Under the pieces are notes generated by a model that had not been told where the DNA came from, did no database searches, and saw only the letters and a program-made list of their open reading frames with translations. 64,000 nucleotides of DNA from Onchocerca volvulus (lineage: Eukaryota > Nematoda > Chromadorea > Rhabditida > Onchocercidae). Where the stretch lies: assembly GCA_000499405.2 (NCBI GenBank), contig HG738138.1, positions 13,455,208 through 13,519,207 of the forward strand, given 5' to 3'. The position numbers and the translations under genes were made by a program. Positions 27,322 through 38,050 of this stretch are shown here, in pieces. Numbering within the stretch: position 1 is the stretch's first letter; each line of letters starts with the position of its first letter.

Positions 27322-27555
27322 TTAATTGGAGGTAATCTTTATTTTCTTTGCCTCTTGCTTCGATGGAATTTTTGTTTCATTGAAGTTCTGTCGACAAGCG
27401 GTAGCGTCAATTGGAACTTCATATAAAGACCTCACGAGCCTTTGTTCCACCTGGATGGCTTCTCGATCCGCAGCACGAACATTGTAACGATGACCGTGCT
27501 GATGTATTTCGTTCCATAACATGTCACGAATTTTCATCCTGAGTTCTAATAACAT
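27322..27555 (-). CDS. Unrecognised basic protein or exon
   Basis: An open frame of 77 residues from ATG 27555 to the stop at 27322. The composition is protein-like: a charged helical stretch (about 4-45, MKIRDMLWNEIHQHGHRYNV then AADREAIQVEQRLVRSLYEV) followed by a Lys-rich tail. An AAATTAG acceptor lies two bases before the ATG, so it may be a terminal exon of a longer gene rather than a complete one. No family was recognised. A repeat element ends less than 30 bases upstream and may have displaced earlier exons or the promoter; codon content nevertheless looks less AT-rich than the flanks. Confidence 0.35.
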   Translation of the reverse strand: MLLELRMKIRDMLWNEIHQHGHRYNVRAADREAIQVEQRLVRSLYEVPIDATACRQNFNETKIPSKQEAKKIKITSN

Positions 27556-27572
27556 TGCTAATTTGAACCGAT

Positions 27573-27738
27573 AGAAATCTATATAAATAAAAAAAATGTA
27601 AATGCTACCTCTTACTAATCACGGACCTCCGGGAAGTTCTCCACTGACTGTTCTCAAATTTCGGCACAACCTTGTACTCCAACAGACTTTCTTTACGAGT
27701 AAATTTACTTACTTTTTTCACGTGTCACGTCCGTGACA
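27573..27738 (-). repeat. Dispersed repeat copy, minus orientation
   Basis: Read on the minus strand, this contains TACAAGGTTGTGCCGAAATT, GTGGAGAACTTCC and a tail ACATTTTTTTTATTTATATA before AGATT. The same three landmarks recur in the same order on the plus strand at about 28460-29079, so this is an inverted second copy of one repeat family. A perfect 16-bp palindrome, TGTCACGTCCGTGACA, at 27723-27738 sits at its outer edge. Confidence 0.6.
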
Positions 27739-27850
27739 ACTGAAAATAGGTAAGGAGGTGGAGTTTCTTGGTTCCGCCTACTTTTTTTTCTGTCATTCTC
27801 CTTTCTCTTCCATCTCTCTCTCTCCTTCCTGAGTAGAAGATACGGTTAGC

Positions 27851-27955
27851 GATAATAATAAAGTTAAATAAATAATAAAAACAACAATCAATAATAATAA
27901 TAATAACAATAATAATAATAATAATAATAAATGCTGAATAATAATAAATAATTGG
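27851..27955. repeat. AAT/ATT trinucleotide microsatellite
   Basis: Interrupted runs of AAT with occasional AAC and AAA units. Confidence 0.9.
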
Positions 27956-28195
27956 CCAATCCTTTATAACCCTCAACTAGGGTCAATTTATCCTAACGCA
28001 CCAACAAAGGCTCATCATCATCACGCGCTAACAAAGGCGTCCTTTTCTATCATTTTATATAGGAATGTCAACGGGAGCGGTTTAATGCTCCGACTCGGGT
28101 TTTTTTCCCTTTATGTCGTTTTCTCCTTTTTTATTTAATAAATTTATCATTAGATTCGTTTTACTGATATTATTGATTTTTTACTGCTGCATAGT

Positions 28196-28277
28196 AAATA
28201 AAAATTAATAATAAATAATGGTTAATAATAATAATAATAAATGATGACAAATAATAATAATTAATAATAAACAATAA
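28196..28277. repeat. Second AAT/ATT microsatellite
   Basis: Interrupted AAT runs similar to those at 27.9 kb, inside the same repeat island. Confidence 0.9.
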
Positions 28278-28439
28278 GGAATTTTTTGAATCCGCCCCGT
28301 TTCGCGTCTTCATGAGTATTAATAGCGCAAGATAAATTATTGAAAATTAAAATAGCGCAAGATAAACAACTGCAACTTCTAGATGATTATAAATATTTCT
28401 AGAGGATTATATATGTATATATAATAAGCATATCTATAT

Positions 28440-29079
28440 AAAAATGGTGACCTATTCGAATACAAGGTTGTATCAGAATTTGAAAGCAATCGGTGGAGAA
28501 CTTCTTATGATTCCAATGGATACGTCATTTCAATTTAAGAGATTGCAATTCTCAATTTGATAAACGTTTGCATTCACGATCAACAAAGCTCAGAGACAAT
28601 CCTTACAGTTGTACGGTTTAGATCAATGAGTAAAATTTACGAAAAGAGGCAATTCAAAACACAATCTAACAATAGAAGTCAGAGAGATAATCCTTAAACT
28701 GCTTGAACGAAACATTTGATCATTCACTATCATGACCTCGAAATATGTGCGACGCAGCTACATTCCCCAGAAATCAAAAAATAAACGAATCACATTTCTC
28801 ACAAAGCAAAAAACAAAAGAAAAGCTTGAATTGCACGCCTTAATTATTTAAAAGCATTTGCCTGTTGGAATGCAACGCGTATAAAAATTTGAAATCAATC
28901 GATGAATATTTAAAAACATGCGCGTATTCGACAACAACTTTGTGTCAAAATTTCAAAGCAATAGGTTAAGGACTTTCCGATATCACAGATTTTGAATATA
29001 GATAATGTGCGTGTTTAAGAACTTTAGGAGGTGTAAGATTTTGAACAAACGAACATTGACATTTCTATTTATATAGATT
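28440..29079 (+). mobile_element. Probable non-autonomous transposon remnants
   Basis: Holds related segments at about 28461-28515 (TACAAGGTTGTATCAGAATT, GGTGGAGAACTTC), about 28871-28910 and about 28930-28985 (ACTTTGTGTCAAAATTTC), then a tail GAACATTGACATTTCTATTT running into ATATAGATT at 29079. An inverted copy lies at 27573-27738. No transposase or reverse transcriptase frame was found here, so the class is unknown; a Helitron-like or other non-autonomous element is an inference from the hairpin-bearing end that follows. Confidence 0.5.
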
Positions 29080-29080
29080 G

Positions 29081-29160
29081 GCTGGTGCCGAACACGCGAA
29101 GCGTGGTCGGCCCCCATAGATAGCTGGATCGGCCATGCGGAGCATGGCCGATCCAGCTAG
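29081..29160. repeat. Two tandem GC-rich hairpins
   Basis: Hairpin A, 29087-29111: arms GCCGA-A-CACGC and GCGTG-G-TCGGC around a GAA loop. Hairpin B, 29121-29159: perfect 18-bp arms (TAGCTGGATCGGCCATGC and its complement) around a GGA loop. The two align with each other (CACGCGAAGCGTGG versus CATGCGGAGCATGG), and their stem differences are paired, so both stems are kept. Hairpin B is followed at 29157-29160 by CTAG. Confidence 0.9.
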
Positions 29161-30397
29161 TATCAAGTAAATTTTATTGACTTTGAAAGTCAAAATTTAA
29201 AAAAATCCATAAATTCAAACAAAACAACGAGACATCGGAAGTGAGTTGGTATAAAAGTTTGCGAAGTTCAAAAGTGCCAACAATAACAAGCTCCATTTCT
29301 TCTTGCAACCATCTTGCACACTTTTTCTTATCACTATAATTGTTTGGTCATTATGTCATTATATTTGCTATAAGAGGTGACAAAATTACAATCTTCAATT
29401 TTGTCTCAAATTAAGTAGTGAATGAAATAGAAACGCAAAAATTAGTGTGGCTGCCATGACTGCTTTAGAGAATATTGTGATTTACACGGCTTATTCTTAT
29501 GTTAGAAACGACAATTTTGGAAAAAATGATAAAGAAAACAAACTTGATTTCAAAAAAAACTGTCCCTTCACCGTTTTTTTTCGGAATTGATGATAAATTG
29601 ATGTGTTCAGTTTTTCTTAGCGACTTGTGAAGGACCTTGATTTTTTCATTGATTACTTCCGGATGCTTATTAGATTGTTTTCTTTCAGTGGTCTTCATTA
29701 TTCTCTTCATCAAACGTCTGAAACTATTGAAAAGTACTTCTAATTAGGAGCTCCAGGAAACTAATTTTCCCTTGCTAATCATTCATTAAAATACGCTCTT
29801 GGATCGACACTGGGAATCGAATTAAAATGAAACAACTAAACAGTACCCTGACAATGATAAGTTCTGAATCTTTATTGTTAGAACGTTATCGAGCTGAAAA
29901 AATTCAAAATATTAATATTTGATACGAAATATAAAATAACTAATTATCTTCAAGCTTCAAGCATTCATCCATTCCAACAAAAATAAATCAAAATAAAGGC
30001 TTAGGAATGCGCAAGTATATCTTGAGCAATATGAGTCATGAAGGTAAATAAAATTTGAAAAATAACGATTCTCGGAAAATGACGATTTGATGCTTTTACT
30101 ATAACGATAACTTTGCTTGTAATAGTGTTTGTTGCAGGATAAATAGGGTTACTTTTATGGGAAAAATTGAATCGAGCTCTGTAATAAAAACTAGGCTGAC
30201 CCCTTCAGCAAACACATTTTCCTTGGATGCACCTGGAAAAAGGAAAGAAAAAATTGGTATTTAATAAGACGGAGAGAATTATTAAAGCAAAAATGAAATA
30301 TATTTGTCGAAATGCTCTTCGAAATTGGCCTCATCACGATGAAGATTGTAATAGATTCCTTCTTATGTGTGAAAGTCAAAAAAGCTCAGATTAGTGT
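29161..30397. other. Intergenic, upstream of the cyclophilin gene
   Basis: AT-rich. A minus-strand open stretch at 29465-29713 follows an acceptor-like TTTCAG but has no recognised product. No other feature was seen. Confidence 0.5.
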
Positions 30398-30406
30398 CAT
30401 TTCCAG
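30398..30406 (+). promoter_or_regulatory. Candidate trans-splice acceptor of the cyclophilin mRNA
   Basis: CATTTCCAG ends nine bases before the start codon at 30416, and no upstream exon was found. In nematodes this is the usual layout for spliced-leader addition; the leader itself is not encoded here. Confidence 0.45.
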
Positions 30407-30415
30407 CAGCATATT

Positions 30416-31651
30416 ATGTCATCAACTGGTCGAATTCAAACTTTCCTCGATTTAGCCGCTGAAGGCGCTGCAATCGGAAGACTTACTTTTGAGGTTACAT
30501 TATTCTTTGATTCAAGACGCACTTGTCAAAATTCACTCTCAGAAATAATACTATTTCAATCAATTTTCTTGTCATCTCTCAAATTATGAAAGAAGGGATT
30601 GAAATATCAAAAATGCGAATCTTAATTCTCTTTTCTCTTCGCTATCGTACAAATATATCATGTAAATTAAATTAAACTAATTTAACTTAAGCTGATTTCC
30701 TTGTCTTTTAAGTTGAGGGATGATGTTTGCCCGAAGACTTGTGAAAATTTTCGAGCACTCTGCACGGGCGAAAAAGGATTCGGATACAAGGGTTGCGTTT
30801 TCTATCGTGTCATACCTGGATTTTGTGCATGTGTAAGTTAATTGATTTGAAATGGCAGTTATTGCTGCAGCAATTTAACGATTTGTTCTATTTAAAGTTA
30901 TTAATTGAAATAGCTCGTTTCAAATGTATAGGTACAATCCGAGGTGAGAAGAAAGAAGGCCAAAATTGTTGAGAATAGGATTGACTAGCTTAAAAACGGA
31001 AAAATTTTTATGTACAGTTATTAAAATACTAATGAGTGGAATAAGTTGCAGAGCGGTGATTTCGAAACAAACAATGCTGACCGAAGCGGTGGACGCTCGA
31101 TATTTGCTGAAAAATATTTTGAAGATGAAAATTTCATCCTGAAACATGATAGTCGTGGAGTGCTATCAATGGATAACTACGGATGGCCTGATACCGTTAG
31201 TTCACGGTTCTTTATTACTTTCGATGAAGCTCCATGGTAAGCTTGCATTTTTTGTTGATTTTATACATTTTTTGTATATTATTTGCAGGAATTTCTGCAA
31301 TTCTCCCCGGGTGTATCATCTGAAAAGGTAATCTGCAACCAATAAGCTCTATCGGCTAGCTTCCAATGCTTATTTTGTAGTGATCTTTACCGCGGTATTT
31401 TTAAATACTGAAGCAAACAATTTTGGTTTTTCAAAACAAGAACTAATCTCAAAATGATTCTTCATTATTTCTGTTTTTTTGAAATATTTTGTCATAGGTT
31501 GGACGATTATCATGTGGTATTTGGTAAGTTGATAGATGGCTTCGACACGTTTGATCGTTTGGAATCGTATGGTATCCTGGAAGGATACGGTGCACAGAAA
31601 GGTCGTACTACTGCGACAATTAACATCCAGAATTGTGGTCAGATTTCGTGA
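30416..31651 (+). CDS. Divergent cyclophilin-type peptidyl-prolyl isomerase
   Basis: Exons 30416-30493, 30713-30832, 31052-31236 and 31498-31651 give 178 residues with matching phases. The whole cyclophilin fold is covered: [65 protein letters not shown] and [16 protein letters not shown]. Against human CypA, the catalytic Arg55, Phe60, Phe113, Trp121, Leu122 and His126 equivalents remain. Gln63 is replaced by Cys under the best splice model (IPGFCAC then SGDF), Gln111 is Arg, and the A-N-A segment (101-103) is D-N-Y. Activity and cyclosporin binding may therefore be reduced. A weaker acceptor ten bases upstream would restore the Gln with an extra Leu. No signal peptide, so probably cytosolic or nuclear. 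Confidence 0.94.
31289..31327 (+). other. Candidate 39-base cassette exon in the cyclophilin gene
   Basis: Within the last intron, ATTTGCAG is followed by 39 open bases and a GTAATC donor. The phase (one base, twelve codons, two bases) fits both neighbouring exons exactly, so inclusion would insert 13 residues ([13 protein letters not shown]) just after the conserved Trp. It could equally be a cryptic exon. Confidence 0.35.
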
Positions 31652-33267
31652 ATGCTCGTTTATAGTTAAAGCAAGCAGTACATAAATATAATGAAATAGG
31701 ATGACTATCAGACAGAACAGAGTAATGCAACTAAATGAGACCCTCTGATGTACAGATGACAGGATTTGAATTGAAAAGAATTGGAATATTTATTTGACTC
31801 ATCCATCTTTCTGTAGTCTCCTTATCAGTCACCTATCTAGCATTATCAACTGCTTTATTTTTGACCTAATTCGATGCTCAGTGTCACAATGTCGTTCGGC
31901 GTCGTAGTATCATTAAATATAGTAAATAAGATGAATGCTTTGGCTGAAAAACAAGCAATGAACACTGATTGAAAATTGATATATGATGAGATTTATAACT
32001 TTTTTCTTCACTGATGTTTGTTACGAACCATCATTGTTATTGTGCAATGTGTTCAGTGTAATCAGGCTTGCTTTAAATTTTTTTAAATTTCGAAGAGCGG
32101 TGGTTAAATTGATTGGATCAAAAAAATAAATATATACTGAGAGTATTCGATAATTCATTTGAAAATTTCCATCAAACAATGCAGGGAAGCCTTCGTCAAG
32201 GGAAAAATATTGATTCTTTTCTGTCTCAAAAAGATTTAACTTTCTTCGAAATCTCTAAAATCCATAACTTTCCTTTCCTTTTTGCTTGCAATTTTTTGCA
32301 AACAAATATGAACAAACATCGGTAATAAAGACATCAAAATTTTGAAATGAAATAGATTTGTCAACTCATATCATTTCCTTTCATGAAAAATTTACAACTT
32401 TTCAAACTAATTGCTATTGATCGATATCCATGTAAATGATAAATAATATTAGAAAAACCGTTGATCAGATGGACGAGAAATGCATGTATGATGTGAATGG
32501 GACAACTGATTATGCATCTATCATAGATTAGGTACCTGGGGATAGATTATGGCAATTAGTGCATTTGCCTAGCAACTGCCTGATGAAGGAATCGATCTGT
32601 GAATTTACATAGAATGATGACTGATGTATCATCGAAGAGGTGGCAGTTAATTTGTCAGACAAATTAGTATACATCTGACAACAGAAAGCAAAGTTTATAT
32701 CACAACCGGAAAAAAAAAAAGGTAATTTTATCAAATTATTTCAAATTATTGTCTAGAACTCTCTTCTGAAAATTGTATCTTCTAGTTTTCTAATATTACC
32801 TAATCACAAAACAGACTGCAAAATCATCAAAAAAGATTTTTTCCAGAAATTTCTTATAGTCTCAAAAAAATTTTGCAAAAAAGGAAAACCACAGCGAAGT
32901 TTGCTAGAAAAGTCAAAAAAAGCAACAGAAAAACTTGCTTGAATTTATCTCAGTCCTGAAAATCACAGATATATATGCGCAGCACTCATATAAAATTAAC
33001 TTCGAAAAGGAAAAAAAAAACTTGACGAAACTCTTTTATTCCTCTTATATTGTGCAAAAACAAAGAAGATACTGAAAAATACATCCTTACGTATGCAATT
33101 ATTGATGAGCGTGATAAATTATTTCAAGAAAAAATAAATAAAATTTGCATCAAATTGAATGGGATGCTTGACTGATCATAATAAAACTGACGGAGAATAA
33201 ACAAAGGAAAGCAATTTCAAAATAGCAACGCATACATCAGCAATCGCAGAATTCATAGAGTATTTGC
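31652..33267. other. Convergent intergenic region
   Basis: Separates the 3' ends of cyclophilin (+) and the unc-60-type locus (-). AATAAA signals lie near 32126 and 32322. No gene was seen. Confidence 0.5.
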
Positions 33268-34767
33268 TTAAGTACGTTGGTGGCTCATCAATTCATGCTT
33301 GATTGCTTTCTCATCGATATCTGAGATATCGCTTGCTTGTACCTGCATCAAACTCTCCAGACCCAATGTTGCTTTCAAAGCACGGACCGAAGATGCATAT
33401 AACATACGTCTACGTACCGGTGCTTCATCTGGACAACTGTAAAAGGATATACTGAAACTTAAAAGGTTTATCATACGTAATAATATCCGATAACGTGAAT
33501 AGATGGCAAAATACAAGAAAAGAGAATTTCAAATATAAATTCATAAATTCTGGGACATCTAATGATGGGCATTAGCGATGTTATTATAAGAACATGACAA
33601 ATTCGTCCGAATCTGTTCTCAGAACAGATCAATATATTTTAAAATACTGATCTATCTAACTAACGGGTTCCAATACTATCTTCACTAGCTAACATGCAAC
33701 AGAATGCTATTGCTTTTTTCTCTTGAATTTTGCTACTGTATGCCTCTAACAAACTGATAGCTATCGTGAGCACATCTTAATATCCGGTCAAGTTTCAGAA
33801 TATCCAAATCACCCAGTTCTTAATGCTACTACTACTCTTCATATCGTCGAACATTAATGAACATAAATACAGCTGTTCCAGTTCTTGTCCTCAATAAACT
33901 TACCTATCCAGGATCGGACTTATTTACTTAAGTAAGTAAATTAATCATTTTTCCCTCACTTTTTCTTCTTCAGCAAATCGAAAACAAAAGTGCGAAAACT
34001 CAAATGTGCACTCATAAAGTAAATGGACGATTACTGAAGAAATTTGACATCAATTATCTTTTATAACTATTAACATTGCCACAGATGACAGTCAGTAACT
34101 TACTATTGCACAAAAACAACTTTGGTAAGCCGCGATGCAGCATCTGTACCTTGCCGTTGAACCTGCACTTCAACATCCACTGCAGCATAACGACATTCCT
34201 TACCGTCACCTACACTTTTCCGAATTTCCTGAAATTCAAGCTTGATAATTCTTTGGTTTATTGATAATTTTTTTAAAATAAATAAATACCAATGTAGATC
34301 TCAAATCACTACCTTACTGTATGAAATACATAATGGCAGGCGAATGAAATGCATGAGCAAATGCAAATGCAAGTTTACAAAAGAGGAAAAACAATGCAGA
34401 ATACTGCTGTAATATTCAGAAGGTTCGCAGTGAAACATAAACTGAACATAAACTATTGCTTGAGAAATTTTTCCTGTTTGGTTTTGATTTTCTAAGTACT
34501 GGATATGCTTGAGAGAAGAACCTTATACAGAATTAACAATCTTCAAAAACAATTTATGACATATGAAATATCCTATACTTACATTTTCTAGAAAATGCAA
34601 CTAACCTCAACGAATTCAGAATACGGTGCATTCTTGTTGCCAATCTTATCAACAATAATTGTTGTATCATCATCCGAAATTCGAAATATTATATAAGAAT
34701 GTTGGTGCTTCTGATGCAGTTCGTCATAGGCTTTCTTGCAACTTGCATCCACTTTTACACCTGATGC
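33268..34767 (-). CDS. unc-60: ADF/cofilin, UNC-60B-like isoform
   Basis: Minus-strand exons 34767-34606, 34228-34104 and 33436-33268, plus a start codon supplied by a separate upstream exon, give 152 residues, the length of C. elegans UNC-60B. Landmarks: ASGVKVDASCKKAYDELHQK at the N terminus, GKECRYAAVDVEV, CPDEAPVRRRMLYASS (the long actin-binding helix region) and ending MSHQRT. The protein binds actin monomers and filaments and drives filament severing and turnover; in C. elegans isoform B is the muscle form. The first exon here begins after a TTTTGCAG acceptor with GCA and no in-frame ATG beyond it, so isoform B must borrow the shared initiator exon. The intron from 34768 to the initiator contains all isoform A exons and A-rich tracts (about 35497-35514). 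Confidence 0.95.
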
Positions 34768-36418
34768 CTGCAAAAGTAAACAAACTGCGTATTATTGTCT
34801 TGTACGGAAATTAAAAAATTCTAATTTTGAGAGAAGCTATATTGCTGATAAAAAGCTGAGGAAATTCAGGATTGGCTAACACCATGAACACACAGAAATA
34901 TGCAATTAGGCATGTATCACGGCATTCCACCTACCTTTTTCATAAAAAAAAATCTTTATTTTAAGAGATAAATGCCATCAGAAAGAAAAAGTAAAGATCC
35001 AAGAAACTATATCATAAGCGTACGCGATTTCACTGTAATGTTTAACATATTTACCCGATTAATTCCAGAAATAATTTACTGCTTTATTCTAGTACTCCTC
35101 CGTCATCGACAATAGACAGATCCCAACACATATCATCAATCACATTAACAGTAAAATTTCTAACCCTCATTCCTATTATATTTGTCGTAAGAGAAAAAAG
35201 CATATCATTCCAGATCAGAAATACAAAATCAACTAACTTATTCACTTAAAAACTGCAAAAGGTAATTAAAACATGTGAATTGCTTTAGGAGATGGGAAAA
35301 CTATTCTTATATTTTGATTGGAAAAATGCTGATAAAGCTGCCGACAATTATCAATCCTAACATCACCCAAACATGCATCGATGATTTAATTCAACTTTCT
35401 TTCTTTCTGCATGTTACTGCTGTCGGCAGATGACGCTTAAATCATTAAGGGCAAAATTTTTTATCGAAGAAATTACGTTTAATTTAACCAATGCAAAAAA
35501 AAAAAAAAAAAAATGAACAAACAAACCATACACTGCAAACAAAATGAAAAGATAAAACGAATAACGGTATTTAAAAAGTAAACACAATCAATTTGTTAAC
35601 GTGTAGTTCAATTAATGTAAGAATGAGAAAATATTTTATTTTTCAGTCAAAAAAAAACTTGTAAGAATTTAAAATTTTTCTCTCAGCTGCTTATTTGCAA
35701 AATTTCGGTATATGCAAATTCTTAAATTAATTTCATATATTTTTAAAGATTACCAAAGATAAAACTATCTTTCAACATTTCTCTTATTCGTAATCCGACA
35801 CAGTTACTACTCCATCGACTAACCTAAAATTTCTTTCAAAATTCCCGACATATTTTGGAAAAACTTTATCATAATAAGACGAAAATAATATTCGCAGAAA
35901 CTCAGTTAGCCAAAAAGCCATTCTGGAAGAACAAACTTTCTCGCTCACTAATAAACAAATCGTGAATAGCCAATTAAATGATCTGAAAATTACAAAAAAT
36001 AACAGTAGCATTCGGGAGAACAGTGGTGATTTCTCTTGAGCGGATGCTTAGAGACAGAAATACCACATTCATAAAGCATTATCGTAATATACAGCAAAAA
36101 TGCTGATTACAAAATCAATAAATATAATTTTACTGTAATTAAGCTAGTTTCACCTATTTTTACCAAAAGGCAACATAGAAATTCGATTAAAAATTTTCAT
36201 GAATTTTGATTAAAAATCTTCACGAATATAATTCGAAGACGAGTAAACTCTTATCAAAATAAAAATGTTGAAAGTTACTTTTCACAATGTTAATTTTGGG
36301 TTAGAATAAGAACAAAAAACACTCAATGTTACCACATGAAATGAAATGCAACATTAATTTTATCACTGGCATAGCATAGCATAGCACAAAACAAGAACCA
36401 AACTTTTAATTAAAGCAC

Positions 36419-37914
36419 TTATCGGTCGCCATATTTTTCAGTAAGTTTTGAAATAAGTTCTCTATGCGACATCTCGGATTCATCGGATACCTAAAACAAT
36501 GAATTATGAATAAATGTAATCATCAAAATTGAAGCGAAAAGAATATTACATTGCATATCAAAGTAGAACGCGAAAATTTTCAAGAATATAGTATTTAAAA
36601 CAATCGTCTCTTGATCTGTTTCATAGAACTGGATGAATGTATTTCTTTCACCTTAATTTATCATTCCCAAACCTATACTACAGATTAGCTTTATCTTAAT
36701 CTTAGGAGAAATATGTATCCAACAGCCTGGCAAGAAAATTAAACGTATCCAGGATCACAATTAATCAGAGAAAATCAATGCATAAAAAATAATCGAAATT
36801 AGGACCTGATTCCTATTCCATCTTTGGAATTATGAGAAGTAATAAAACACCACAATAAATATCAGAACTACCTGGAATTGAATGATTTTCTCAGTACCAA
36901 GTGATGCTTTAATTGCTGAAGCTGATGATGCATAAACCATTTTTTTCTTAATCGATGCACCGTCCGGGCATCTGCAATTGATATACATAAAAATAAAAAA
37001 CTTCGAACATCTCCATAAGAATGACTCATTCCCGTGACGAAATTTTTAATTGCCCCAAATTTTCAACATCGAATAAATAAAGTACAATGAATATGAAAAA
37101 ATTAAATAACGATATAAAACTAACATTTGGAGGAAAACAATTTTGTCCATTTTCGAAGTCCCAGCACCAACTCTTGAGCACGTAAATTTGAAATCAAAGA
37201 CCGCATATCGGCAATCCTTGAAATTATCTGTCCTTTCTCTCAAATCTTCTATGAATCGCCCAAATGCTTCTTTCGAATTCGTCTCATAATCATCCATAGT
37301 GAGGTCTAATTCATCCTGAGCTACTGCAGCCTCAACAACTACTTCACGATCCTGCAAAATGCGAAAAAAAGTTGGCATGAAACCTATTCATTACACTTTG
37401 GTTTAAAATAAAAGTTTATGAAAAACGATTTCATGATTTGGACATTTCCTAAAACTTTGTCTCCCACGAAGATTATCCTCCTTATAACCTTGGCTGGAGA
37501 GACATTTCTAATTAGAAAAAAATGAAGTATTTCGTATCATAATAACTGCTACACAGTACCTGTCATCTTCTGTTTCAAACGCATCAAAACGCACTACAGA
37601 AAAACGTCATATCAGTAAGAGCTATTTACTTATATCAGCTACTCATAATAAGCAGTCATTTGACTTCACAAAATTTTATGAGGATTTCTAGTGTATTCAA
37701 GGTAAATAACAATGTACCCAGTGAATAGTCACACAAGCATCGCCTCAACAAATTAATTCTAAGGATTGAAGGGAAAAAAAAAAAAACAAACGAAGAAATT
37801 TTAAAGTAAAGTACAAACCTCTATTTTAAAAAGAATATATCTATATTCTTTGCTATCTGAAAGACGTTGAAATGATCGTTGGACATCAGGATTAACGCTC
37901 ACTCCAGACGTTGA
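36419..37914 (-). CDS. unc-60: ADF/cofilin, UNC-60A-like isoform
   Basis: Minus-strand exons 37914-37819, 37351-37125, 36971-36872 and 36490-36419, plus a start codon from an upstream exon, give 165 residues, as in UNC-60A. Landmarks: SGVSVNPDVQRSFQRLSDSK, DCRYAVFDFKFTCSRVGAGT (the A-type core), CPDGASIKKKMVYASS and the C-terminal EKYGDR. In C. elegans UNC-60A is the non-muscle form, with strong monomer sequestration and weak severing. The exon at 37914 starts in phase 0 after TTGCAG with TCA, so Met-Ser would form at the junction with the same initiator exon that gives Met-Ala in isoform B. Isoform A ends with its own stop at 36419 and must use a poly-A site before isoform B, so choice is between 3' terminal exon sets. 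Confidence 0.95.
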
Positions 37915-37982
37915 CTGCAACAGAAAAAAAAAATTGATGAAGTGCATTCTGCAACAATGGAAAGACTAAAAGATTTTCTCGA

Positions 37983-37983
<1 letters not shown>

Positions 37984-38043
<60 letters not shown>

Positions 38044-38050
38044 AAAAAAA
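37984..38050. repeat. Long poly-A tract
   Basis: Over 55 consecutive A residues, then a G and more A, in the first intron of the unc-60-type locus. Confidence 0.95.

Noticed and set aside
29465..29713. Lys-rich minus-strand ORF after a TTTCAG site
   Set aside because: Acceptor is good but no matching exons or known product; it turns hydrophobic and Phe-rich at its end like AT-rich noncoding DNA.
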